From Rhodovulum kholense (GTDB lineage Bacteria; Pseudomonadota; Alphaproteobacteria; Rhodobacterales; Rhodobacteraceae): a DNA stretch of 64,000 nt. The stretch's first letter is position 1; each line of letters opens with the position of its first letter. The stretch is taken from NCBI RefSeq assembly GCF_003053725.1, contig NZ_QAYC01000001.1:124001-188000 (forward strand). Reading direction: 5' to 3'. Below the pieces are notes generated by a model, which searched no databases, was not told the origin of the DNA, and worked only from the letters and a program-made list of their open reading frames with translations. Below, in pieces: positions 37,199 to 47,030 of this stretch. The translations under genes and the position numbers were made by a program.

Positions 37199-38617
37199 AT
37201 GGGCGACATCCTCATCGTCGACGACGAGCGCGACATTCGCGAGCTGATCTCGGACATTCTGCAGGACGAGGGCTACACGACGCGGCTGGCCGCCAATTCC
37301 GACGCCTGCATGGCCGAGATCAACGCCGCCGCACCGGCGCTGATGATCCTCGACATCTGGCTGAAGGACAGCACCATGGACGGGATCGACATCCTGTCCA
37401 AGGTCAAGCGCGACAATCCCGACATCCCGATCGTCATCATCTCGGGTCACGGCAATATCGAGATCGCGGTCGCGGCGATCAAGCAGGGCGCCTATGATTT
37501 CATCGAAAAACCCTTCAATATCGACCAGTTGCTGGTCGTCATTCGCAGGGCGATGGAAGCGTCGCGGCTGAGGCGCGAAAATCAGGAGCTGCGCCGCAAG
37601 GACGTGGTCCAGGCCGAGATGATCGGCGAAAGTCCGGCCTTCAAGACCTTGAAATCGCAGCTGGACAAGGTCACCCGGTCGAACGGTCGGGTGATGCTGA
37701 AGGGGCCGTCGGGCTGCGGCAAGGAGGTGGCGGCGCGCTACATCCATGCCAATTCCGGCCGCGCCTCGGGGCCGTTCGTCGTGGTCAATTCTGCCTCGAT
37801 CGAGCCCGAGCGGATGGAAGAGGTGCTGTTCGGGCGCGAAAGTGCCGCGCGCGGGGTCGAGAAGGGTCTGCTGGAACAGGCCCATGGCGGCATCCTCTAT
37901 TTCGACGAGGTGGCCGACATGCCGCTGGGCACCCAGTCGAAGATCCTGCGGGTGCTGGTCGACCAGCAGTTCCAGCGCGCGGGCGGCACCGACAAGGTGC
38001 GGGTCGACATAAGGGTGATTTCCTCGACCACCCGCGACCTGACCGCCGAGATCCAGGCCGGCACCTTCCGCGAAGAGCTGTATCACCGGCTGAACGTGGT
38101 GCCGATCGACGTGCCCTCGCTGGACGAACGCCGCGAGGACATCCCCGAACTGGCGCGCCATTTCATCGCCGCCTTCAACCGGGTGCAGGGGCTGCCGCTG
38201 CGCGCGCTGGGGGCCGAGGCCGAGGCGCTGTTGCAGACCATGTCCTGGCCCGGCAACGTGCGCCAGCTGAAGAACGTGATCGAGCGGGTGCTGATCCTTG
38301 GCGAGGGCACCGACCCGATCCTTGCCTCCGAACTGCCGATGCAGGCCGAGGGTCCGGCCGAGGAGGGGCGGATCGTGCTGGCGGGCGCGCTGGCGACGCT
38401 GCCGCTGCGCGAGGCGCGCGAGCTGTTCGAGCGCGAATATCTGCTGACCCAGATCAACCGCTTTGGCGGCAACATCTCGCGGACCGCCAATTTCGTCGGC
38501 ATGGAACGCTCGGCGTTGCACCGCAAGCTCAAGTCGCTGGGCGTGGTGACGACGACCCGGGCAGGCGGCCGGATCGCGCATCTCGAGGAGGAAGAGGAGC
38601 CCTCCGCCGCCGATTGA
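37199..38617 (+). CDS. ntrX: Response regulator NtrX with degenerate GAFTGA region
   Basis: 472 residues. Receiver with Asp52 (LMILDIWLKDSTMDGIDIL) and Lys in FIEKPFNIDQLLVV. AAA+ domain with Walker A LKGPSGCGKEVAARYIHANS and Walker B GILYFDEVADMPLG. In place of ELFGHEKGAFTGA the sequence is EVLFGRESAARGVEKGLLEQ, so the sigma-54 contact loop is lost, as in NtrC next door. Helix-turn-helix near the end: FGGNISRTANFVGMERSALH. It is probably not a sigma-54 activator. Follows ntrY by 3 bp; trkA comes 58 bp later. Confidence 0.94.
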   Translation: MGDILIVDDERDIRELISDILQDEGYTTRLAANSDACMAEINAAAPALMILDIWLKDSTMDGIDILSKVKRDNPDIPIVIISGHGNIEIAVAAIKQGAYDFIEKPFNIDQLLVVIRRAMEASRLRRENQELRRKDVVQAEMIGESPAFKTLKSQLDKVTRSNGRVMLKGPSGCGKEVAARYIHANSGRASGPFVVVNSASIEPERMEEVLFGRESAARGVEKGLLEQAHGGILYFDEVADMPLGTQSKILRVLVDQQFQRAGGTDKVRVDIRVISSTTRDLTAEIQAGTFREELYHRLNVVPIDVPSLDERREDIPELARHFIAAFNRVQGLPLRALGAEAEALLQTMSWPGNVRQLKNVIERVLILGEGTDPILASELPMQAEGPAEEGRIVLAGALATLPLREARELFEREYLLTQINRFGGNISRTANFVGMERSALHRKLKSLGVVTTTRAGGRIAHLEEEEEPSAAD

Positions 38618-38675
38618 CCCTCCGGGCCGCTTCTGCGATGGATTGGGGCAGTTTTGCCTGACGGATACGGGGCGC

Positions 38676-40052
38676 ATGAAGGTCATCATCTGCGGCGCGG
38701 GCCAGGTGGGCTGGCAGATCGCCCGCCACCTCTCGGGCGAGAAGAACGACGTCACCATCGTCGACATGAACGCGGACCTGATCCGGCGCGCCACCGACGC
38801 GCTGGATGTGCAGGGGATCGCGGGCCATGCCTCTTATCCGGACGTGCTGGAACGCGCGGGCGCGCGCGATGCGGACATGATCATCGCCGCCACCCAGTCC
38901 GACGAGGTCAACATGGTGACCTGTCAGGTGGCGCATTCGATCTTTGCCGTGCCGCGCAAGATCGCGCGGCTTCGGGCGCAGTCCTACCTGACCGCGATCT
39001 ATTCCGATCTTTACCGCCGCGATCACATGCCCATCGACGTGGTGATCAGCCCCGAACGCGAGGTGGCCGAGGCCGCGCTGCAACGGCTGGCCGCGCCGGC
39101 CGCCTTCGATACGGAAAGCTTCCTGCGCGGGCAGGCGCAGCTTCTGGGGATCGCGCTCGATGAGGATTGCCCGGTCCTGCGCACGCCGCTGCGCCAGTTG
39201 ACCGACCTGTTCTCGACGCTGCGCGCGCTGGTTGTGGGGGTGCGCCGCGAAGGCACGCTGTTCGCGCCCGAGCCGGGCGACCAGCTGTTCCCCGACGACC
39301 AGATCTATGTCTTCGCCCATGTCGATGACGTGAACCGGACGCTGGAGATCTTCGGCAAATCCACCAAGAAGCAGGAGCGCGTCGTCATCATCGGCGGCGG
39401 CAATGTCGGGTTGTCGGTCGCGAAGGCGCTGGAGGCGCGCGAGGAGCGGATTCGCGCCAAGGTGATCGAGAAGGACCGACGTCAGGCCGAGATCGCGGCC
39501 GATGCGCTGGAACGGACCATCGTGCTGAACGGCGACGGGCTCGACATCAACCTGCTGGCCGAGGCCAATATCGAACGCGCCGACGCGGTGCTGGCGGTGA
39601 CCGACGACGACAAGACCAACCTGCTGGCGGCCGTGCGCGCCAAGATGGCGGGCTGTCCGATGGCGATCTGTCTGGTCAACGATCCCTCGCTCGTGTCGCT
39701 AATGGGGGCGCTCGAGGTCGACGCCTATATCAACCCGCGCGCCACCACCGTCAGCTCGATCCTGCGCCATGTCCGCCATGGCCGGGTCCGGGGCGTCTAT
39801 TCGATCGGCGATGCCGAGGCCGAGGTGCTGGAGGCGCAGGTGCTGTCGACCTCGCCCATGTCCGGCAAGCGGGTGCAGGACATCGACTTTCCCGAAGGCG
39901 CGCTGGTCGGCGCGGTGATGAAGGCCGGCAAGGTGATCCTGCCGCGCGGCGATACCCGGATCGAGGAGGGCGACATGGTGGTCATCTTCGCCCTCAGTGC
40001 CGATGTCCCCGAGGTGGAGCGCCTGCTGCAGGTGTCCATCGACTTCTTCTGA
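38676..40052 (+). CDS. trkA: Trk potassium uptake regulatory subunit TrkA
   Basis: 458 residues from ATG 38676; an in-frame start at 38643 lies just after ntrX and adds 11 residues. Two RCK units: KVIICGAGQVGWQIARHL with DVTIVDMNADLIRRATDALD, and RVVIIGGGNVGLSVAKALEA followed by AKVIEKDRRQAEIAADALER. Each is followed by a TrkA-C domain. It binds NAD(H)/ATP on the cytoplasmic face of TrkH and gates K+ uptake. Adjacent to ntrX and trkH, an arrangement common in alphaproteobacteria. Confidence 0.95.
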   Translation: MKVIICGAGQVGWQIARHLSGEKNDVTIVDMNADLIRRATDALDVQGIAGHASYPDVLERAGARDADMIIAATQSDEVNMVTCQVAHSIFAVPRKIARLRAQSYLTAIYSDLYRRDHMPIDVVISPEREVAEAALQRLAAPAAFDTESFLRGQAQLLGIALDEDCPVLRTPLRQLTDLFSTLRALVVGVRREGTLFAPEPGDQLFPDDQIYVFAHVDDVNRTLEIFGKSTKKQERVVIIGGGNVGLSVAKALEAREERIRAKVIEKDRRQAEIAADALERTIVLNGDGLDINLLAEANIERADAVLAVTDDDKTNLLAAVRAKMAGCPMAICLVNDPSLVSLMGALEVDAYINPRATTVSSILRHVRHGRVRGVYSIGDAEAEVLEAQVLSTSPMSGKRVQDIDFPEGALVGAVMKAGKVILPRGDTRIEEGDMVVIFALSADVPEVERLLQVSIDFF

Positions 40053-40055
40053 GCC

Positions 40056-41579
40056 ATGCGACGGCTGGCCGATCTTCCCTTCCTGGTGATCCTGATGGGG
40101 ATCGGGGCGCTGGCGATGTTTCCGCCGGTGGGCCTTGCGCTGGCCGAACGCGACTGGACGACGGCGCGGGCTTTCTTCAATTCCGGGCTGCTGTTTTCCG
40201 TCCTGACCGTGCTGATCGGCTTGTCGACCATCAACCGGCCGGTCCGCAACCAGGCCCGCAGCCATCTGCTGGCGATGCTGGGCTTCTATGCGCTGTTGCC
40301 GGTGATGCTGGCGGTGCCGTTTTCCGAGGCGGTGCGCGACACGAGCTTTCTCAACGCCTATTTCGAGATGATCTCGTGCCTGACCACGACCGGAGCGACG
40401 CTGTTCGACAGTCCCGAACGGTTGACCGCGGGCGTGCATCTGTGGCGCGCGCTGGTCGGCTGGCTGGGCGGGTTCTTCGTCTGGGTGACCGCCATCGCGA
40501 TCCTCGCGCCGATGAACCTCGGCGGCTTCGAGGTGACGGCGGGGGCGGGCAGCATCGCCGGTCGTGTCGGCCCCGAGCGCGGCGCGGTTCACCCGGCCCA
40601 CGATCCGCGCGAACGGCTGATGCGTTTCGCCGAACAGCTGGCGCCGGTCTATATCGGTCTGACCGCCTGCCTCTGGGTGCTGATGCTGGTGGCGGGCGAG
40701 GGACCTCTGGTGGCGGCCTGCCATGCGATGTCGGTGCTCTCGACCTCGGGGATCTCGCCGGTCGGCGGGGTCGCGGGCGGGCGAAGCGGCATCGCGGGCG
40801 AGATCATGCTGTGGGGCTTCATGCTGTTCGCGATTTCGCGGCAGATGTTCATGTTCGATTTTCGCCCCGAAAGCTGGCGGCGGCTGAAGGACGATCTGGA
40901 ATTGCGGATGGGCATCGGCATCGCCTGGGTGGTGACCGTCTTCCTGTTCGCCCGGCACTGGGTCGGCGCCTATGAGGTCGCCGCCGAGGAAAACGGGCTG
41001 GCGGCGCTTGGCGCGCTCTGGGGGGCGATCTTCACGGTGACCTCGTATCTGACAACCACGGGCTTTGCCTCGGTCGAATGGATCGACGCCCGGCAATGGT
41101 CCGGGCTGGCGACGCCCGGGCTGATTCTGGTCGGCCTTGCGGTTTTCGGCGGCGGGGTCGCGACCACGGCGGGGGGCGTCAAGCTTCTGCGGATCTACGC
41201 GCTTTACAAGCACGGCATCCGCGAGATGGAAAAGCTGGTGCACCCGTCCTCGGTCGGCGGCGCTGGCGCCTTCGCCCGCCGCATCCGCCGGCAGGGCGCG
41301 CAGATCGCCTTTGTCTTCTTCATGCTCTTCGCGCTGTCGGTGGCAGTGGTCATGGTCGCGCTGGGGTTTCTGGGGCTCGACTTCGAGGCCGCGATGGTGC
41401 TGACGGTCGCGGCCCTGACCACGACCGGTCCGCTGGCCGCCGCCGCGACCGACCCGCCGCTGTCCTATTCGGCGCTCGGCGATGCCGCGAAGATGGTGCT
41501 GGCAAGCGCGATGATCCTCGGACGGCTCGAGACCCTGGCCATCATTGCGCTCTTCAATCCGGAATTCTGGCGCAAGTGA
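40056..41579 (+). CDS. trkH: Trk potassium transporter membrane subunit TrkH
   Basis: 507 residues with about ten membrane helices. Selectivity-filter-like loops: [59 protein letters not shown] and [20 protein letters not shown], the four P-loops of the KtrB/TrkH superfamily. It moves K+ across the inner membrane, controlled by TrkA encoded 3 bp upstream. The ribosome binding site is weak, so translation is likely coupled to trkA. About 137 bp separate it from hfq. Confidence 0.95.
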   Translation: MRRLADLPFLVILMGIGALAMFPPVGLALAERDWTTARAFFNSGLLFSVLTVLIGLSTINRPVRNQARSHLLAMLGFYALLPVMLAVPFSEAVRDTSFLNAYFEMISCLTTTGATLFDSPERLTAGVHLWRALVGWLGGFFVWVTAIAILAPMNLGGFEVTAGAGSIAGRVGPERGAVHPAHDPRERLMRFAEQLAPVYIGLTACLWVLMLVAGEGPLVAACHAMSVLSTSGISPVGGVAGGRSGIAGEIMLWGFMLFAISRQMFMFDFRPESWRRLKDDLELRMGIGIAWVVTVFLFARHWVGAYEVAAEENGLAALGALWGAIFTVTSYLTTTGFASVEWIDARQWSGLATPGLILVGLAVFGGGVATTAGGVKLLRIYALYKHGIREMEKLVHPSSVGGAGAFARRIRRQGAQIAFVFFMLFALSVAVVMVALGFLGLDFEAAMVLTVAALTTTGPLAAAATDPPLSYSALGDAAKMVLASAMILGRLETLAIIALFNPEFWRK

Positions 41580-41716
41580 ACCTTGGGTCGATGCAAAATT
41601 CACCTGTGGAACACGTTGAACAGGGCTGGAATCTGAGTAAACCTCGCTTCATACTCGCCCCCAGAGGGAGACGGCTGTCCGCCGAGGGGCAGAATAGACA
41701 ACAAGGCAAAGAAAAA

Positions 41717-41950
41717 ATGGCTGCCGATAAGCAAAACCTGCAAGACGCGTTTCTTAACCATGTTCGCAAGACGAAGGTCCCGGTCACGATCTTTCTGATC
41801 AACGGGGTCAAGCTGCAGGGCGTGATCACATGGTTCGACAATTTCTGCGTGCTGCTGCGCCGGGACGGGCAGTCCCAGCTGGTCTACAAGCATGCGATTT
41901 CGACCATCATGCCCTCGCAGCCGATCAACCTTTACGAAGGTGAGGATTGA
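41717..41950 (+). CDS. hfq: RNA chaperone Hfq
   Basis: 77 residues from ATG 41717 (after AAGGCAAAGAAAAA). Sm1: [40 protein letters not shown]; Sm2: [19 protein letters not shown]. The short C-terminal tail (YEGED) is typical of alphaproteobacterial Hfq, which lack the long disordered extension. It forms a hexamer that pairs small RNAs with mRNAs and influences nitrogen-fixation control in Rhodobacter. hflX starts within its stop codon (TTGA). Confidence 0.96.
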   Translation: MAADKQNLQDAFLNHVRKTKVPVTIFLINGVKLQGVITWFDNFCVLLRRDGQSQLVYKHAISTIMPSQPINLYEGED

Positions 41951-43236
41951 GCCCGGCCGAACCGGCAGGGTCCGAGCCTCGCATCACCCGCGCCTGGGTG
42001 CTGCATCCGGACATCTCGTCCGACCGCGAGCGCCGGGCCTCAGGCCCCGCGCTTGAGGAGGCCGTGGCGCTGGCCGGGGCCTTGCCCGGGCTCGAGGTCG
42101 CGGGCGCCGAGATCGTGCCGCTGGCCAGGCCCCGGGCGGGCTATCTGTTCGGCTCGGGCAAGATCGACGAGCTGAAAGAGAGGCTGACCGAGGCCGAGGT
42201 CGAGCTGGTGCTGATCGACGGGCCGGTCAGCCCGGTGCAGCAGCGCAATCTGGAAAAGGCCTGGAAGGTCAAGATCCTCGACCGGACCGGTTTGATCCTA
42301 GAGATCTTCGCCGACCGGGCGCGCACGCGCGAGGGCGTGTTGCAGGTCGAACTGGCCGCGCTCAGCTATCAGCGCACGCGGCTGGTGCGGGCCTGGACCC
42401 ACCTCGAACGCCAGCGGGGCGGTTTGGGCTTCGTCGGCGGGCCCGGCGAGACCCAGATCGAGGCCGACCGCCGCGCCATCGACGAGGCGATCACCCGGAT
42501 CCGGCGGCAGCTGTCGAAGGTCGTCAAGACCCGCGACCTGCACCGCGCCGCCCGGCGCAAGGTGCCGTTCCCGATCGTGGCGCTGGTGGGCTATACCAAC
42601 GCGGGCAAGTCGACGCTGTTCAACCGGCTGACCGGGGCCGAGGTGCTGGCCAAGGACATGTTGTTCGCGACCCTCGACCCGACGATGCGGGCGGTGGCGC
42701 TGCCGACCGGGCTCAAGGTGATCCTGTCGGATACGGTGGGGTTCATCTCGGATCTGCCGACCCAGCTTGTGGCGGCGTTCCGGGCGACGCTGGAGGAGGT
42801 GCTGGAGGCCGATCTGATCCTGCATGTCCGCGACATCGCCCATCCCGACAGCGAGGCCCAGGCCGAGGATGTGCGCGCGATCCTTGCGGATCTCGGTGTG
42901 GCGCGCGAGACGCCGCAGATCGAGGTGTGGAACAAGACCGACCTTCTGGACCCCGACCGGCGCGCGGCGGTCGAGGCGGCGGCGGCCCGGCATGACGGGG
43001 TCGAGGCGATCTCGGCCTGGACCGGGCAGGGGATCGAGCCGCTGCTGGCGGCGGTGACCGGGCTTCTCGACGAGACCCGTCAGCGGCGCGAGCTGCATCT
43101 CGATCATGGCGACGGGCGCCGCCGCGCCTGGCTTTACGATCAGGGCGTGGTCGAGGGCGAGGCGCCCGACGATGACGGCTCGACCCTGACCGTCAACTGG
43201 ACGGCGCGGCAGGAACAGCGGTTCCGCAGCCTCTGA
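41947..43236 (+). CDS. hflX: Ribosome-associated GTPase HflX
   Basis: 429 residues; a TTG at 41947 overlapping the hfq stop is the only start that keeps the full N-terminal domain ([14 protein letters not shown]). The HflX glycine-rich domain is [21 protein letters not shown] domain: [20 protein letters not shown] (P-loop), [16 protein letters not shown] and NKTDLLD. HflX binds the 50S subunit and splits or rescues stalled ribosomes, especially under heat stress. The hfq-hflX pairing is conserved across proteobacteria. Confidence 0.94.
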   Translation: MSPAEPAGSEPRITRAWVLHPDISSDRERRASGPALEEAVALAGALPGLEVAGAEIVPLARPRAGYLFGSGKIDELKERLTEAEVELVLIDGPVSPVQQRNLEKAWKVKILDRTGLILEIFADRARTREGVLQVELAALSYQRTRLVRAWTHLERQRGGLGFVGGPGETQIEADRRAIDEAITRIRRQLSKVVKTRDLHRAARRKVPFPIVALVGYTNAGKSTLFNRLTGAEVLAKDMLFATLDPTMRAVALPTGLKVILSDTVGFISDLPTQLVAAFRATLEEVLEADLILHVRDIAHPDSEAQAEDVRAILADLGVARETPQIEVWNKTDLLDPDRRAAVEAAAARHDGVEAISAWTGQGIEPLLAAVTGLLDETRQRRELHLDHGDGRRRAWLYDQGVVEGEAPDDDGSTLTVNWTARQEQRFRSL

Positions 43237-43326
43237 GGCGACGGGCGATCCCGGCCGTCGGCAACGAAATCTGAACTTCTGGCTGGCAGGGTCGCGGGCA
43301 ATTCACGCACTCAGAACGAGGTGCCG

Positions 43327-44163
43327 ATGCCCCCGCGAAACCGCGTGCCGATGCTGGCTGTCGAACTGGCCCTTGCCCTGATCCTCGGATTGGGGCTTGC
43401 CCTGGCCTCTGTCCTGCGCCCCGCGCTGGCCGAGCCGGTCTCGCTGATTGCGGGGGGCGGGTTTCTTGGCGCAGCGGGCGGCGCCTCCGGGCCGTTGCTG
43501 ACCCAGATGCCTGCCTCGGGGCCGGGTCCGTCCGGCGCCAGTCTTTTCGCCGGACGCGAGGGGTCGAGCCTTTTCGCCCCCTCTCCCGACCGGCCGCAAC
43601 GGGCGGCGCCGTCCGGCCCGGTGTCGATCTTTTCGCCGCTCCGTCCGGGCGGCACGAATGCTGCGCTGGCCGAGGGCATCCGGCTTCTGATCGGCCGGGC
43701 CGAGGCCGGGCGGATGGGCTATGACGCGGTTCAGCACGGCGCGAAGATCCTGCCGCCGGGGCGGCCCACGCAACTGAGCATCGGCCAGATCTACAAATGG
43801 ATCGCCGACACCCCCGGTCAGCCCCATGCCATCGGCCGCTATCAGTTCATTCCGGAAACGCTGCGCCGTCTGGTGACCGAACTGGGGCTGAGCGAGCGCA
43901 CCCGGTTCACGGCGCCGGTTCAGGATCGTTTGGCCGATCTGCTGCTGGAAGAGGCCGGGCTCAGCGCCTTCGGCGCGGGCGAGATGCCGCGCAAGGATTT
44001 CATGCATAATCTGGCGCAGATCTGGGCCGGGTTTCCGACCGCCAGCGGCCGGTCCTATTACCATGGCGTGGCGGGCAACCGCGCGACGATGACCTGGGCC
44101 CAGTTCGAGGATGCCATGGCGCGCATCGCCCCGACAGGACGTCGTCCGCCGAAGGACGGCTGA
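43327..44163 (+). CDS. Secreted muramidase-like protein (GH104-like fold)
   Basis: 278 residues from ATG 43327 (GAGG upstream; GTG 43321 is an alternative). A signal-anchor helix (AVELALALILGLGLALASVL) is followed by about 90 residues rich in Pro, Gly and Ser. The C-terminal part resembles phage-type lysozymes of family GH104: LIGRAEAGRMGYDAVQHGA with a candidate catalytic Glu, then HAIGRYQFIPETLRRLVTEL, PVQDRLADLLLEEAGL and LAQIWAGFPTASGRSYYHG. Similar proteins occur alone in Rhodobacteraceae chromosomes and in phages; no phage genes are near. It probably cuts peptidoglycan in the periplasm, but activity is unproven. Confidence 0.68.
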   Translation: MPPRNRVPMLAVELALALILGLGLALASVLRPALAEPVSLIAGGGFLGAAGGASGPLLTQMPASGPGPSGASLFAGREGSSLFAPSPDRPQRAAPSGPVSIFSPLRPGGTNAALAEGIRLLIGRAEAGRMGYDAVQHGAKILPPGRPTQLSIGQIYKWIADTPGQPHAIGRYQFIPETLRRLVTELGLSERTRFTAPVQDRLADLLLEEAGLSAFGAGEMPRKDFMHNLAQIWAGFPTASGRSYYHGVAGNRATMTWAQFEDAMARIAPTGRRPPKDG

Positions 44164-44481
44164 GACGGGCCTCGAGGGCCGTCTGGCCCGGGCAGAGATC
44201 TTCGGATCGGCGCGCGGCCGATCCGGAAAACGCGGATCCGCGCCGCGGTCGCACCATCTGCCTGCGTCAAGGGGCGGGCCGGGCGCGCCCCACCCGATGG
44301 CGCCTGCCGATCCCCGCGATGCCTTCAAGGGGCGCGTCCGGTTCCAGGGGCGGGGGACGGTCCGGAAATGAGACGCGGGCCATGTGCCACGCGATGGCCG
44401 CGTGCCGGAGGCCTGGGGGCGCGGCGCCTCCCGCGCATCGGTCACGGCGCCTGACGGCGCGCGCCGATGCGGGGCACAGCG
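44163..44481. other. Intergenic region with two hairpins between convergent genes
   Basis: No gene is seen in these 319 bp. AGACGG/CCGTCT frame an imperfect stem at 44163-44184, and CGGATCGG (44203-44210) pairs perfectly with CCGATCCG (44218-44225). Neither has a T-run on the plus side; they may still end transcription of the muramidase-like gene. The rest is GC-rich and unremarkable. Confidence 0.45.
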
Positions 44482-46950
44482 TCACTCGGCTTTCGGCACC
44501 AGATCGGTGATGCCGACCGCGGCGGCGCGGGCGAGATCGGGGTCGAGCGACATCGGGATGTACTCGCCCCGGCGCCAGAGCTCGCCCAGATCGTCGTAAT
44601 GACGGCTGAGCGGATGGCCAGATTGCCCCGTCGAGATGATGAAGACCGAACTGTCGGGATCGGCGAAATCGTAGACCCCGCGATAGCCCGCGCCATGGAC
44701 ATTGGCGAAGGGGAACGGGTCAGTCCCCTTGGTCAGGCCCCGGTTCAGCGTGTTGTCGCCGCCCGAGGTCGGCTGGCGGATGTTGACGATCCATTTCAGA
44801 AGCGGCGTCTCGCCCAGCACCGGATGATCGTGCCAGGCCTGATGCGCCTGCCCCCAGCGCAGCGATTCGAGCGAGCCGCCATAGGTTTCCGACAGGTACA
44901 GAAGCGCCTCGTCGAGCGACTTGCGGGCGATCTCGGTGCAGGTCTCCTGCGCCGCCGACTGGCGGATGTCGCACCAGACCGAGGCGCCGTCGATGTCGCG
45001 GAACACCCGCTCGATGAACAGCGGCTCGACATGACTGAACTCGCGCGCAAGCGGGCCCAGGTCGTCCTCGATCAGGTCGCGCTGCAGGAACCGCATCCAG
45101 GCGGCATAGATCAGCGGTTCGGGCAGGTGTTCGTTCATCTCGCCGTTCCAGCCCGCCAGCAGTTCCAGCGCCCGCTGGCGCCGCCGTTCCGGGCTGCCCG
45201 CGGGTGCGGGTTCGCCGGTGAACCACAGATCCTTGCCGACCAGCGGCAGAAGCGACCGCGCGGTGAAGGACACGGTGTCCAGCTGGGCCTCGATGAAGCT
45301 TTCGCGGGTATGGACCTTGCGCGTCTCCATCAGCCGCTTCCAGCGCTGGATCCGCTGGGTGTCGCCCCAGTCGAAGCTGACATGAAGCGGGAAGGGCCGG
45401 TCGACGAGCTTGTTGTTGGTATTGCCCAGGATGCCGCCCTCGGGGTCCTTGAAGCTGGGATTGGCGGCGTAGTTCAGCCAGCCCTGCCAGCGGTTTTCCT
45501 CCTTCCAGCCGGGCTGGGGCAGGCGGCCCTGGCTCTGGTTGGCGGCGCTTCGGCGCGGCATCGCGCCGATCATCTGCAGCGCGATATTGTCCTCGTCGAC
45601 CAGCGTCAGGTTCAGCGAGGGCGCGACGAAGAACCGGCCGGCCTCGATCGCCTCGTCGACATTCTGCGACCGCATGACCCGCATCGCCGCGCTCATCGAA
45701 GTGTCGGCCCCGTTCAGCAGCGTCCAGCCCAGCGACGCGACATGGCCGGGCGGGGTGATCGAGGCCAGATCGTAATGGGTGCCGGGCAGCACCGGCCCGT
45801 TCTCGGTCCAGCGGAGCGTGATCGTGACCGGCTCGGCATCGGCGACCTTGATGATGCTGCGCCGGGTCTCGAAGGGGCGAAAACCGTCGGGCGTGCGGTA
45901 TTCCTCGGGGTTGTCGGGGTTCAGCTGTTCGAGGAACACGTCCTGATCGTCGAGATAGGAGGTGGTGAGCCCCCAGCCCAGCTTGGCCGAGCGACCCGAG
46001 AGGATCGTGGGAATACCGGGGATGGTGCCGCCGATGACGCCGCCGGTCGAAAGTTCCAGCCGCGCCAGATACCAGATCGAGGGCGCGGAGAAGCCCAGAT
46101 GCGGGTCGTTGGCCAAAAGCGTGCCGCCCGCCGCCGAGCGTTTCGGCGCCGCGGCCCAGGCGTTCGAGGCGCCCGCGAGGTCCGCCCCGAGAAACGGCGA
46201 CAGCGGGCCTTCGGCATAGCGGGCGATCGGCGCCGAGGAGGGCACCACCCCGGGGGCAAGCTCGGCATAGTCGGGCAGGGCTGCAAGCCCCGGCCCGGGC
46301 GCGTCGGGCAGGAGGTCCATCACCCGCCCGGGCTCGAGCAGCAGCGAGACGCGCGCGCGCAGCACCTCGGCGTCGAGATGGGAGGACAAGCGCACTCCCA
46401 TCAGCTTGACGAGCGCAATCGAATCGGCCGGCTGCCAATAGGCGACTTCCGGCCGGAACAGGAAGAATTCCGGCGCGCCGCGGCCGCGCGCCTCGGTGTT
46501 GACGGTCTGGATCCAGGCATTGACGCCGCGCGAATAGGCCTCGAGCGCGGCGCGGGTCTGCGGGTCCTGGGCCGCGACCGATTTCTGCGCGAGCCCGTAA
46601 AGGTCGAGCCGCCGCATCAGTTCGTCGATCTTCAGCGTCCGGGCGCCGAACAGTTCGGACAGCCGTCCCTGCACCGTCCGCCGCAGCACCGTCATCTGCC
46701 AGAGCCGGTCCTGGGCATGGGCATAGCCCAGCCCGAAGAACACGTCCTCGTCGGTCTTGCCGAAGATATGCGGAACGCTGGTATGGTCGCGCACGATCTC
46801 GACCGGGGCGCTCAGCCCCTCGACCTCGTGGGTGCCGCTGTATTCGGGCAGCGACCGCGCGGCGAGGTAATAGGCGCCGCCCAGTCCCAGACCGGCCAGA
46901 ACCACGACGGCGGTGAAGATCCGCAACAGCCAGCGGAAGAGATTGGGCAT
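44482..46950 (-). CDS. Penicillin acylase family protein (Ntn-hydrolase)
   Basis: 822 residues from ATG 46950 (MPNLFRWLLRIFTAVVVLAG, a signal or anchor helix). N-terminal alpha chain: VEIVRDHTSVPHIFGKTDED and FGLGYAHAQDRLWQMTVLRR. The autocatalytic site follows: the beta chain should start at Ser262 in LAGASNAWAAAPKRSAAGGT, with LLANDPHLGFSAPSIWYLAR next, as in the family. Others: NDADPQ-like asparagine segments and NTLNRGLTKGTDPF near the end. Members hydrolyse amide bonds of beta-lactams, acyl-homoserine lactones (quorum quenching) or other N-acyl compounds in the periplasm. Which of these applies is not visible. Divergent from the dehydrogenase at 47031. Confidence 0.92.
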   Translation of the reverse strand: MPNLFRWLLRIFTAVVVLAGLGLGGAYYLAARSLPEYSGTHEVEGLSAPVEIVRDHTSVPHIFGKTDEDVFFGLGYAHAQDRLWQMTVLRRTVQGRLSELFGARTLKIDELMRRLDLYGLAQKSVAAQDPQTRAALEAYSRGVNAWIQTVNTEARGRGAPEFFLFRPEVAYWQPADSIALVKLMGVRLSSHLDAEVLRARVSLLLEPGRVMDLLPDAPGPGLAALPDYAELAPGVVPSSAPIARYAEGPLSPFLGADLAGASNAWAAAPKRSAAGGTLLANDPHLGFSAPSIWYLARLELSTGGVIGGTIPGIPTILSGRSAKLGWGLTTSYLDDQDVFLEQLNPDNPEEYRTPDGFRPFETRRSIIKVADAEPVTITLRWTENGPVLPGTHYDLASITPPGHVASLGWTLLNGADTSMSAAMRVMRSQNVDEAIEAGRFFVAPSLNLTLVDEDNIALQMIGAMPRRSAANQSQGRLPQPGWKEENRWQGWLNYAANPSFKDPEGGILGNTNNKLVDRPFPLHVSFDWGDTQRIQRWKRLMETRKVHTRESFIEAQLDTVSFTARSLLPLVGKDLWFTGEPAPAGSPERRRQRALELLAGWNGEMNEHLPEPLIYAAWMRFLQRDLIEDDLGPLAREFSHVEPLFIERVFRDIDGASVWCDIRQSAAQETCTEIARKSLDEALLYLSETYGGSLESLRWGQAHQAWHDHPVLGETPLLKWIVNIRQPTSGGDNTLNRGLTKGTDPFPFANVHGAGYRGVYDFADPDSSVFIISTGQSGHPLSRHYDDLGELWRRGEYIPMSLDPDLARAAAVGITDLVPKAE

Positions 46951-47030
46951 GGCGCACCCGTTGTTGACGCCTCGGATGAGGCCGTTAGGTAAGGGCAAAT
47001 GGCGTTTCATGCAACGAGGGGAGGAGCCGC

